In this document: positions 10,450 to 20,601 of the stretch, piece after piece
Numbering within the stretch: position 1 is the stretch's first letter
Layout of the letters: the number at the start of each line of letters is the position of its first letter
Assembly: GCF_000002985.6 (NCBI RefSeq)
Contig: NC_003280.10
Coordinates: 4,274,501 to 4,338,500, forward strand
Source of the DNA: Caenorhabditis elegans
Lineage: Eukaryota; Nematoda; Chromadorea; Rhabditida; Rhabditidae
DNA: 64,000 nucleotides
Direction of reading: 5' to 3'
The notes under the pieces: generated by a model
The model's database searches: none
What the model was told of the DNA's origin: nothing
Seen by the model: the letters and a program-made list of their open reading frames with translations, nothing else
Program-made: the position numbers and the translations under genes

Positions 10450-13400
10450 AGCCAATCAGCGTTCTCGAGCTCCGCCCACTCCACCTGATTGCTTGGAAAG
10501 TGGGCGGAGCAAATCGCTGATTGGTCGGCGAGTTTTGAAGGGAATTCAACAGAAAAAATTGAAAAATCACGATTTTTTTGGTTTTTATTTTGTGTTTTTT
10601 CTGAATTCGAAAATGTTTTATAAGCTCTTTTGGCGAAATTTCGGGGGGTTTTTTTTTTCAAACTTCAGCATTTTTTTCAAAAAAAAATAATAACCCACCG
10701 AAAACTCATCATCATTAACCGTATGTCCACTGGTCAAACTGTGCAAAATTGATTTATTCTTCTTAACATCATCACTTGTCAAGTGTTCCCTACGTTTCCG
10801 CGTCGTTAATTTCAACCCTTCAACACTATAAAAATTGACAGGAAAATCGCCCATTTGTTCTTCTCTTGCATGTTTGAATACCCATCCCGAGTAGGCTTGT
10901 TTGAAACCGACGGTTTTCGTTGACATGTGTGCATTTACGATATCTGTTGACATTAGTACATCCACTTCTTCATCAATTTCAGCTTCGGATTCTTCCCGTC
11001 GTCCACGCTGAAAAAACATACTCATTTTTCACCTTATAATTTTTTTTTTGGCGGGAAATTCAAATTTTCTGAGAAATTATTTCAAGCCGAGAGAGATTGA
11101 AATTCCATATCACATTTAATGGAGAAATAACTAAAAACTTGATTTATTTTAATTTAAAAATGTAGTAGCGCCACGCCTATGGTACCACAATGACCAAATA
11201 TCATAGTAAAAAAATTTGAAATAAATGTTCTAAAATCTCTAAAAATGCTCCTGATACCGAATATCGCAGTGAAAAAATTCAAAAAATTACCCTGATTTTA
11301 TATTAATTTTTAAAATTCGAAAATCCATTGGTTACCTAGTGTTAAATTCAAACGACACATTTATTTTGCATGAAAACCGTGCCGCAGGTGTGGATTTACG
11401 AGATGAATATTTTTCATCTATTCTAGATAATTTAATTTTCATACCAATTTTTCCGATTTTTCTCGTTTTTTCGTTGTTTTACTGCAAAACTTTTACATTG
11501 TAATTTTTCTTGTGATATTCTTTAATTTTTGACTTTTTATTGATGAAAACAAATAAAATTACATGAAATATTTTCTTTACTGAAAATAAAATATTTCATG
11601 CACTTTTTTTTGCTTTCATTAATAAATTATAGAATTTCACAAGAATTTCAATGTAAAAGTTTTACAGTAAAACAACGAAAAATAAGAAAAATCGGAAAAA
11701 TTGGTATGAAAATTAAATTATCTAGAATAGATGAAAAATATTCATCTCGTAAATCCACACCTGCGGCACGGTTTTCATGCAAAATAAATGTGTCGTTTGA
11801 ATTTAACACTAGGTAACCAATGGATTTTCGAATTTTAAAAATTAATATAAAATCAGGGTAATTTTTTGAATTTTTTCACTGCGATATTCGGTATCAGGGG
11901 CTTAGATTGGGCCGATAGAAAAATTTTGGAAAAAATTTAAAGATCAAAAAAAATACATTTTCTTTCACTCTCTCGGTTTGAAAATGGTTATTTCCTAAGC
12001 TTTTTATTTTATTTTTCACTTGAAAAAAATTATTTTTTTTAATTCAAAAAAATGAAAATGCGAGTATTAACCTGAAAAACTTTAGTCTTATTATCCATCA
12101 CAACGAGTTGCTCGCCAGGCGGTGCATCCACATTGAACAAAAAAGTGATATCTCCACGTTCCCAATTCCTTTCACTAAAATCCGCGAGCGTTGTGTCCAT
12201 TCTCAAAAGATTTCCCTTTTTATAAATTAGACAAACATCTGATGGAAGTATTCTTGATAATAGTGGAATCCATGATTGAAAGTCCCATTTGAATTCCATA
12301 TAAAAATCGCCGAGATCTTGAAACATTTTCATCAGATGCGGTTTTCCACGTGACATTTTTTCGTTTGTCTGCGTTTTCAGCTTTCGCAGCATTTCGGTTA
12401 CTGTAATTATGAAGAATTTGGGGAAAATTAAATTTTGGTATTTTTTATTAATTTTACGCCTCAAAATAATCAAAATTTTGCCTGAAATTCAGAAAAACCA
12501 CAAAAACGGAAAAAAAATCATTTAAAAAGTCGATTTTCCTTCCAATTTTGGCTAATTTCCCCACCGATCAGCGTCTTCGAACTCCGCCCACTGGTTCTGA
12601 TTGGTTCAAAAGTGGGCGGAGCGAATCGCTGATTGGTCGCAATTCTCATTTTGGAGGGAATTGAAAAATCACGCTTTTTAAGTGGGGTTTTATATATTTT
12701 TTGTGAATTTTTTCGTATTTCTTTTTGTGGATTTCTGAATTTCAGACAAATTCTGAGTTTTTGAAGCGAAATTCTCATTTTTCAAATTTTTCCGTTTTTT
12801 TTCTTTTTTAAAATTTATTATGACAATGTTATAGAATTTTAATTTTTTAAATGTTTCCTGAATTTTTTTCCAAAAATGTAATTTTTTTTCCAAATATTTT
12901 CGATATCAAAAATTTCAAATATATTACAAATTGCAATCTAAAATCGTAATTTTTCAAAATTTCTGATAAAAAATATTCGTTAAATTTTGAAAAAACCATA
13001 TTTTTGGAAAAAAAAATGAAATTCGTCCTTTTCCGAAATATTCATTTTTCGTTATACATTTTTTGAAATTAACTATTAAAAAATTTAAATTTTTTTTGAC
13101 AAAAAAATCAATGTTTTATGAATACTACTTAAAACTTTTGAATACACTTTTTAAAAAATTTCAAAGATTTTTATACTGATTTTTGAAATAATCAATGATT
13201 GAAATTATATATCTTTTTTTTCGATATTACTAAATTAAAAAAAAATTCTAAAAATAAAATCCTACATTTTTTACTACTTTAGGCAACTTTATAACTTGGA
13301 AAAAATGCCAAAAAATTTTTTGTTCCAAAATTTTCAAAATTTCAAAAAACTTACTAATCTGCCGATCCCCATAGCTAACAGACTCCATCAACGGATTCCA

Positions 13401-13673
13401 TCCATCAATATTCTTAATTCTGACAGGCGCATTATTGGCCAATAAAATGGCTATAGCCTCTCGATGTCCCAACATCGTCGCAATATGTAATGCCGTATTT
13501 CCGTGTGTATCCTTTTCCGATAGACTTCGACCGGCTCTCAGCAATTGCACTATCGAATGTGTATCGTTAAAGAATGCGGCTTTATGTAGGGGATAGGCTT
13601 CATGGTCGAGACGTGCTGCCATTCGTTGGCCTATTATCCACGCGTCTTCTGTTCGAAATTTCGATGACATCAT
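8090..13673 (-). CDS. ANKRD13-family ankyrin protein with GPCR-chaperone domain
   Basis: 457-aa prediction from five in-phase exons read right to left: 13355-13673, 12072-12400, 10699-11007, 9244-9526, 8090-8223. Residues 27-100 hold two to three ankyrin repeats (YPLHKAAFFNDTHSIVQLL, HGNTALHIATMLGHREAI). The rest is the ANKRD13 'GPCR-chaperone' region, with DFYMEFKWDFQSWIPLLSRI, LPSDVCLIYKKGN and LRMDTTLADF. Later come RLPTTWEEY, LPPGFPVCVEIPLL and the C-terminal RFPDL. No ubiquitin-interacting motifs follow, so the architecture is closer to ANKRD13C, which works at the ER on receptor folding, than to the endosomal A/B/D forms; that subtype call is inferred. The start ATG lies 33 bases after a TTTCTCAG acceptor. 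The frame stays open across those 33 bases, so an unseen upstream exon is possible. The long introns hold the palindromes listed below. Confidence 0.88.
9948..10529. repeat. Three tandem copies of an ACCAATCAGCG...CGCTGATTGGT palindrome
   Basis: Near-perfect hairpin units of about 80 bp at 9948-10029, 10216-10296 and 10448-10528, separated by about 150-190 AT-rich bases. Each has outer arms CCAATCAGCG/CGCTGATTGG and inner arms CTCCGCCCA/TGGGCGGAG. All lie in one intron (9527-10698) of the ANKRD13 gene. Further copies occur at 12560-12639 and about 63385-63486. Confidence 0.9.
11251..11898. repeat. Foldback element: about 650-bp near-perfect inverted repeat
   Basis: The arm beginning CCTGATACCGAATATCGCAG at 11251 is matched in reverse complement by the arm ending at 11898. 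Pairing runs almost continuously to a centre near 11575 (ATGAAATATTTTC / GAAAATAAAATATTTCAT). It lies inside the ANKRD13 intron at 11008-12071. Transcribed, it would form a hairpin of roughly 300 bp. The high arm identity suggests recent origin or ongoing correction. Confidence 0.92.
12560..12639. repeat. Fourth GTGGGCGGAGC palindrome copy
   Basis: Same hairpin family as the 9948-10529 cluster, inside the next ANKRD13 intron (12401-13354). The inner arms CTCCGCCCACT and AGTGGGCGGAG are intact. Confidence 0.85.
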
Positions 13674-14021
13674 GACGGATGTGGTAGAGGACCAGATGGA
13701 GAAGAGGTCCTGAGAAATATTAAATATTAAAGAAAATACTTTAGAATATGAATTTGATACAAGAGAATTCGCAAGACGAATAGAGAAATATCAATTGATT
13801 TTTTTAACGAATTGAGCAATATATTCTCTTGTAATTTTTACGGGACACTGACACCTTTGGTCCTGACAAAAATCGGATATTATAGAATATTCATTCCAAT
13901 ACAGTAGAGTTCAGATGAAGAAAGGAGCAAAAAATATTCGATTTGTATAAATAAAAAGGCTTTCTAGAACTATTTTGGTATTATTAGATTGCGTATTTCG
14001 TATTTGTATAAGACGTTTAAA

Positions 14022-14850
14022 TCAGGAGTGGCCAATAATTTTCGGCAAATATTCCGGCAAAATCGGCAAATAAATGTTCATTTGGTAATTGACGAACTAT
14101 CGAATAAAACGAATTTCATAATGTTAAAACAAACATTTTCAATCTTAGCTTCAAGCTTTGAACAAGAAAAAAGTCACATTTTCAATAACTACCCAGTGAA
14201 TAATGACATTCTAACAAGAAAAAAAATAAACGGATTAAGTGGAGACGCAGACAACAAAAAAGGTGTGAATGTCAAGACTCATTTGTCTTTTCTTGATGAA
14301 AACTTCTGATAACAAAAAAGAACAACTGATAACAGGATTAGGAATATATATGATTAATTTGATTTAAATGGCACAATGTGTCAGATGGGTGTAGAAAAAT
14401 TGGATTACCTATCAAATTATCTGGAAATCTGCGGGTTTTTCTGAAAATTTCAAAAAATTTGGTGTTTTTTTCTGATCAAAATGGATGAAGTTTAGCGCAA
14501 CTTTTAATTTTTATGTGAATCAGAGTGGGCGGCAATTTTTTTGTCGGCAAATTCGAAAAATTGCCGGTTTGCCGATTTACCGGAAATTGTCATTTTCGGC
14601 GAATTGCCGATTCAAAATGGTGTAGGAACATTCAGAGGATGCGTACAATTTTGCCGATTAAAATTAAAACTCTGAAATTTCCAAAAAAAAAACAAAGAGG
14701 CTTTGACGAAAAATTTCGGCAATTTGGCATATTGTCTGTTTGGCGGTTTAAAGGAAATTCCCAATTCTGGTAATTTGCCGGTTTGCCGGAAATTCTGATT
14801 CCGGCAATTTTACGATTTGCCGAAAAAAACGTTTGCCACCCACCCCTGGC
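14022..14850. repeat. CGGCAAAT-family dispersed element, copy 1
   Basis: Opens with TCAGGAGTGG then CGGCAAATA units. A unique AT-rich middle follows, then dense TTGCCGGTTTGCCGGAAAT units at 14524-14840, and it closes with CACCCACCCCTGG. The termini mirror each other (CAGGxGTGG / CCACCCCTGG). A block reading GTAGGAACATTCAGAGGATG followed by CGTACAATTTTGCCG (14623-14660) recurs inverted at 23450-23500 and 59650-59690, which ties these clusters into one family. Confidence 0.75.
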
Positions 14851-15367
14851 GAAGACTTTTTTTTTTAGAAAATCACAATTTCAATTCTCTAGATTTTACT
14901 ATTACCACCTCACCATAAAACTAGGTACAAAAAAATTTGGCACTCTGCCAACACAATTTCCCGTATCAATTTCTATGATATAACCTTCACATAGAGGAAA
15001 TCAGATCAAAACGAGTGAAAAAGTGTGAAAGAGATACATGCGCATCACCGCGCCTAGAAGGGATATGAGATGGCCAAAAAAACTAAAAAGAAAAAAGTAA
15101 ATTGCAAAAAGTCGATGCATTTCAAGGTGGAACTCGAGTAGAAAATGTCATGGAACGGAGGTAAAGGAAGAGAATTTTCTAGGCTAAGCTATGCTACTCA
15201 TAAATTTGACTTTTTACAAAAACTGCCATGTTTTTGGGAATTGGGAAGTGTATAAAATGTATAAAATATACTTTCTATTTTAAATTTTTTGCGCAATTTC
15301 TGGTTTACACATCAATTTTTTACTTATAGTTAGTTAAGCTTTTTCTGTAGATGTTTACCCAAATTTT

Positions 15368-15868
15368 GCAAAAAAAATCGGCAAACCGGCAAATTGTCGG
15401 AATTAACAATTTCCGGCAAATCGGAAAATTGCCGGAATTCACAATTTCAAGCAAATCGGCAAACCGGCACCTTGCCGAAAATGAAAATTTCCGGCAAATA
15501 GACAATATGCCTAAAATGAAAATTTCCGACAAATCAGCAAACCGACAAAATACCGGAATTTAAAAGTTCCGGCAAATCGGCAAATTGGCAATATGCCGAA
15601 AATGAAAATTTCCGGAAAATCAGCAAATCGGCAAGTTGCCGGAGTTAACAATTTCCGGCAAATTGCCGGAATTCACAATTTCCGGCAAATTTGCAAACCG
15701 GCAAATTGCCGGAATTGACAATTTCTGGAAAATCGGCAAACCGGCAAATTGCCGGAATTAACAATTTTCGGCAAATTGGCGAATTGCCGAAATTTACAAT
15801 TTCCGGCAAATCGACAAACCAGCGAATTGTCGGAATTGAAAATTTCCGGCAAATCCTTGAGAGCGGAA
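15368..15868. repeat. CGGCAAAT minisatellite, copy 2
   Basis: About 500 bp of roughly 35-bp degenerate units alternating TTTCCGGCAAATCGGCAAA with TTGCCGGAATT spacers. No unique core is visible. Open frames on both strands across it are repeat artefacts. Confidence 0.85.
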
Positions 15869-18007
15869 TTTTCGACATTTTTTCTTCAGAAATTAAGTAG
15901 AATATAAGGTTTCAACTACATTTTCCGATAATTTTCGGAGTCATTTTAACTCAAAACGCAAACATTTTTTCGAAGAGCTAACAACTGAAATCACCTCCAG
16001 CCTTAAAAGGTCTTCTCTCCTCGTAAAACTTTGCCTAGCCTAGTTTTCTATTGAATATGCCCAGAGAAGAAGACTTTCGAATGACATAAAAGTCATAGAA
16101 GCGACGACGAGGAAACCCATCAATTATTCAAAATTATAATACCAAGAGAGGTGCGTTCATTGAATATATTGTGTTGGAAGGAAGGAGAGGGAAGCCAAAT
16201 ATTTGTATGTGTTCATTTTTTGAATGATCAAATATGTAAGCACACAACAATAAATCGAATCAACGATAATTTCCCCTTTTTTTGGCCATTTTCAGTGTGT
16301 TCTCGATAGGATTTTTGGAATAATCCGATCGTAATTTGGCATGCCACACATACACACATAGAATTACCTTTCACTTTTCGACTGGGAGGGTTATTATTTT
16401 TGGGTTTATGTTGAAAATTATGTTTAATATAGGAATTCCGAGGTACAGCCATTACATGGCCGTAATAAGCAAAAAAAACTCGGTCATCCTCAAAAAAAAA
16501 TAGCTGTCGTTTTTTTTTTGGTTTTTTTAAATGTTTTTTTGGTCTAAAAATTGGGTTTTTTCGGGATTTTTTTTGGTTTTTTTTGTTGCAAAAATGGGTT
16601 GTTTTTTTTCTAATTTTTATTTAAAAAAAATTTTAAAGACATAAATTCGAAATTTAATTGTTACTTTTTCGGATTTTCGGAAATAATTTTAGTAAAAAAA
16701 TTTTTAAAGATTTTTTTGGGTTTTTTTTTTGCAAAAATGATTTAAAAAAACATTTTTTAGTAAAAAATACAAAAACTCGAAAAGTTTTTTTTTTTTTTGG
16801 TTTTTTTTGTTGAAAAAAATTGTATTTTTGGAGAAAAAAATCACGAAAAATTTGAAAACAGTATTTTTAAACATTTCTTCTGGATAAAAAATTTTGTGTT
16901 TTTTTTAGGAAAAAAAAAGGTTTTTTTGGATAAAATTAATTTAAAATTTTTTTTTTCTATGTCAAAAACGGATTTTTTTGTTATTTTTTTCGGTTTAAAA
17001 AAAATTCAAAATTGTTTATTTTTGGGTTTATTCTTTTTATTTTTTATTTGGAAAAATTAGATTTTTTGGAAAAAAAATTCACAAAAATTGTTTCGAATGA
17101 AAAAAGTTTTTTTAAAAGTTTGTTTCATAGAAAATTCAGTTTTTTTTTGGAAAAAAAGGTTTTTTAGTTTAAAAAAAACAGAAAAATTCGAAAAAAATTT
17201 TGTTTTGAAATATTTTTAAAATTTCCTCTAAAAAGGTACTGAACCAAATTTTCGACATGAAAAAAAGTGGTCTACAGTAGTAAAAAAATGCATCCAACCA
17301 ACAAACTCAACGCCACAAAAATTTGTTGGGCAAAACCGAAAAACCCAAACACAAATGTCCACTCAAAAACCAGATTTAGGAGCACACACACACACGCACA
17401 CATAGAAAATGCCAAAACAATTTCCAAAATCTCAGTAGCGTCAGCACATGCAAACGAACCGAAATTGACCGGAAAACGAGTGAGCAAGAGAGAGAAGGCT
17501 AACACAATTCCGAAAAACAGCTTCCGACTGCAAAAGAATCGAAAAAAAAAACGGAAAGACCGCCACCGCCGCCTCACGCAATGCCAAAAAGTGTTATACT
17601 GCAACCATATACACACCCATATTTTTTTTTGAATGTTTTCTTCTTCTTCTTCTTCATCAACGCTTTTTTTTTGGTCTTCGGAACGAGACAACGAGACGTA
17701 GATATCATAGAAGAATGTGAAATAAGTACTACGGTTTTCAAGTAGAGAGAACAAAATTAATTGTTGCTGCTGCTGCCGTTGACGAAGAGGGGAACGAGAA
17801 TTAATGAGTGGGTGGTGAACCACTTTTCTTGTAGTGGAAACTGGAATTTTCAGACAGAAAATAAGCTTCCAAGAATGTTTCACCAATTTCAATTTGGGTT
17901 TCGTCGATTTTCAGAACTTTCATATTCCAAAAAAAACCGAGAAAAAATTGGTGTCTTTGAGAACGTGACCATTCAGCGAAACTACGTGGTGTCAGAGTGA
18001 CTCATTA

Positions 18008-18150
18008 CGGGTTGATCTACGTAGATCTACAAAAAATGCGGGAGTTGAGATGCAGAGTTCCCAACTGATTTCGCATGGTTAGGAGTGTGCTGACGTCACA
18101 TTTTTTTGGACAAAAAATTCCCGCATTTTTTGTAGATCAAACCGTGATCG
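18008..18150. repeat. Inverted repeat GTTGATCTAC...GTAGATCAAACC
   Basis: Arms TAGATCTACAAAAAATGCGG and CCGCATTTTTTGTAGATCAA flank a loop containing TTTCGCATGGTTAGGAGTG and TGACGTCAC. A diverged sister at 31773-31884 keeps the loop block TTTCGCATGGTTAAAAGT and the right arm. This is probably a small non-autonomous DNA transposon family. Confidence 0.75.
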
Positions 18151-19639
18151 GACAGCCTGGCACCATGTGAGTCTATGGAGTTGTGGGAAGAGCCGGGAAT
18201 TGGAATCTACAGCTCACTGAAATCGTACTAGGGGGTACTGTAGCTGCAAAAGTTTCGGTCGTGCCGAGACCTACAAAACTTCGAATTTTCGAAATACGGT
18301 ACCCATTACACCGACTTTCACGTGCATGAAGTGCGGAAAATTGGGTACCGTAGCTGAAAAAATTCGGTGGCGACGAGACCTGGAAAATTTCGATTATTCC
18401 AATTTTCACGAAAGTTAACGCCGTGTAATGTTTTCAGAGTTTGGCAAGTTTTTTCAGTCAAAAACACTTCAAATTTACGGCAAGAAATCAGTCAGAAACT
18501 TGAAATCTCGAGGGTTACGGTAGCCCCAAAAGTACGCAAAATGCGAATACCGTAACCTGTCACACCGAATTTCACGCAATTTTGAGCTAAAGCTCATTGT
18601 CTTCTACATTGTCTTCATATAAAAATATCATTAAAAAAAAAACCACAAGATTCTGTATTTGCAGATTTCCACAGCTACAGTAACCCGGAGAAAGAAAACT
18701 CAAAAAGTGAAGCTTTTCGACTTAAACTCTCAAGTTCACTTTATTTTTTTGAGAGAGCTTCCGCGAATGCGAATTAACCACCTCAACAGCTGCTCAACGG
18801 AAAGTTTAAAGCTTGATGTTCGTCATAATAATGAGCAACAGCTGTGCGGAGAGCACAAATCAGAGGGAAAAACCGAAAATTCGAAAAATTCCAAGACTCC
18901 ATATCAAACGAGTTGATAGAAGAAGTCGGTGGGAAAATATTCGAACGAAAAGTAGGGGAAAATGATGGAAAAATAATATGTTTACTTTTCGCCTCTGCGC
19001 CATTTTCCATCAAAAAATGGCTTTGCTGAACCATTAAATGGCAGGAGAGAGAGCAGGGGGAGAAAAGAGAGCAGCAGCAAACAGAAACCCGAGAATTCAA
19101 GAGTCTCTAGGTTCCCAATTTCATTTTGTGAGAAGAGTTCAGCAGAAGAAATACATGATCAGCTGGTGGTGCTAATTAGAAGGACGGGGTACTCTCTCTC
19201 TGTGAGGTGTCACTTTTAGTTGGAAATTTCCAACAAAAAAACTGACAAGGGAAAGGACAAACTTCTATCAAAATTCAGTGACATTTGATTTATATGAAAA
19301 TCGAGTTATTTTCTAGTTTAAAAAAATTGGGAGAACGCTCCAAATTCAACTTTCAGACAATTTTTGAGCGTTCTCCCTATTGTTTTAACTAGAAGAAACG
19401 GCAATTTTCAAATGAATCCTATGTTTTTTCTATAATCTATCACTGAATTCTAATGAAAAATATTGTAGAATTTCTGGCCGGCAATTGCCAAAAACCGAGT
19501 TTTATGGGTTGGGCACACTGTAATTGGCCTGTAATTTGGGTGAGAATTTCACAATTTTTTGTTGATGCACCGGAAGGAGAATGATTCACACTTTACTGAT
19601 GGACTGTACATCTGATCATCACTTGGAGAGACCGAAATG

Positions 19640-19775
19640 TTCACTTTTTTTGTGTTTTTTGTTCGATTGCACCATGTGTTTTCCAATAAAAATTAGTGTA
19701 AAAATATGGAAAAATCAAGTAATTTTCTATATTTTGACACTAATTTTTAGTCTAACAACATGGTGCAATCGACCA
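19640..19775. repeat. Inverted repeat ATTGCACCATG...CATGGTGCAAT
   Basis: GATTGCACCATGTGTTTTCC with AAAAATTAGTGTAAAAATAT on the left mirrors TTTTGACACTAATTTTTAG with AACATGGTGCAATCGAC on the right. The motif GATTTTCTATATTTT...CAGAAAAACATGGTGCAA also appears at 53405-53455 and, diverged, at 49590-49642. Confidence 0.65.
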
Positions 19776-20278
19776 ATTTCATCAATTTTCCACGTTTCTC
19801 CCCCACCAGATACGCCGTTCAATCGATTTCCCATAGCCCTCTCAAATGACCTTAACCTAGTCTCCGTTTCTTCTATATCAATATTCGAAATCTCTGATTC
19901 CCGTGGAAAAATCTTTATCTATCTATCTTCTCCTAGATGTATACATGTTTCTGTATGGTCAAGTCCTCCACTTTTTGTTGGATTTTTGGGATTTGAACAG
20001 CTTTTTGCTTTGAATTTTTTGTCTTGTAGGCTAAAAAATCTTGAAAATTTATAAAATTGAAATACCATTTTTGATAGTTAATTGAAATAAGTCAAAAAAA
20101 AATATTTTTTCCGAAATTTTTACCCAAAAGCTTTGCCAAACGTTTTATTGTGCTATTTTTCAAAATTTTAGCCTTCAAAACGAAATTTTTTCAAACTAAT
20201 ACTAGTGAAAAAGGAGAATTTTGCAATTTTTGTTGTCGAAATCCCGCATTTTATTACTCATTTGCGAAATTTTGCGCT

Positions 20279-20570
20279 AAAACTACGGTACCTGGTTTCG
20301 ACACGACAATTGTTAAATACAAACGGATATGCGCCTTTAAAGAGTAGTGTAGTTTTCAACTTTTGTTGTTGCGGATTTTTTCAAAATCGATTTTTCATTG
20401 TTTTTTTCTTTGAAAATATATATCAAAAATTATGAAAAATCGATTTAAAAATAATACCACAGCAACGAAAGTTTAGAAAATACAGTACTTTTTAAAGGCG
20501 CACACTCGTCTGTAGCTTACAAAAAAAATTGTCGTTTCGAGACCGGGTACCGTATTTCTTGCGCGACGAA
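20279..20570. repeat. Inverted-repeat element with GCGCCTTTAAA and GGTACC arms
   Basis: TACGGTACCTGGTTTCGACA and TGCGCCTTTAAAGAGTA on the left mirror ACTTTTTAAAGGCGCACA and CGAGACCGGGTACCGTA on the right. Related copies lie at 32995-33275 and 52745-52985. It ends just upstream of the rhamnose-enzyme start codon and may overlap its promoter. Confidence 0.8.
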
Positions 20571-20601
20571 ATTACTCGATAATTCTCAACTGAATTCCAG
20601 G

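Larger units (their letters stand above)
13680..20590. other. Seven-kilobase gene-poor, repeat-rich interval
   Basis: It lies between the divergent ANKRD13 (-) and rhamnose-enzyme (+) genes. The open frames here look like chance products of low-complexity sequence; for example a 206-codon minus-strand frame at 17272-17892 has no family resemblance I can see. Contents: CGGCAAAT-type arrays at 14.0-14.85 and 15.37-15.87 kb, T/A homopolymer-rich DNA at 16.49-17.26 kb, and inverted repeats at 18.0, 18.2-18.6, 19.3, 19.65 and 20.28-20.57 kb. Promoters for both flanking genes are presumably at the edges. Non-coding RNA genes cannot be excluded. Confidence 0.6.

Noticed and set aside
17272-17892. 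206-codon minus-strand frame with hydrophobic segments
   Set aside because: Longest frame in the gene-poor interval, but it has poly-Q and poly-E runs, Phe/Leu/Cys-rich low complexity and no recognisable family; the hydrophobicity follows from T-rich codons.
17841-18000. Small gene upstream of the repeat at 18.0 kb
   Set aside because: Short frames on both strands without splice support or conserved blocks.
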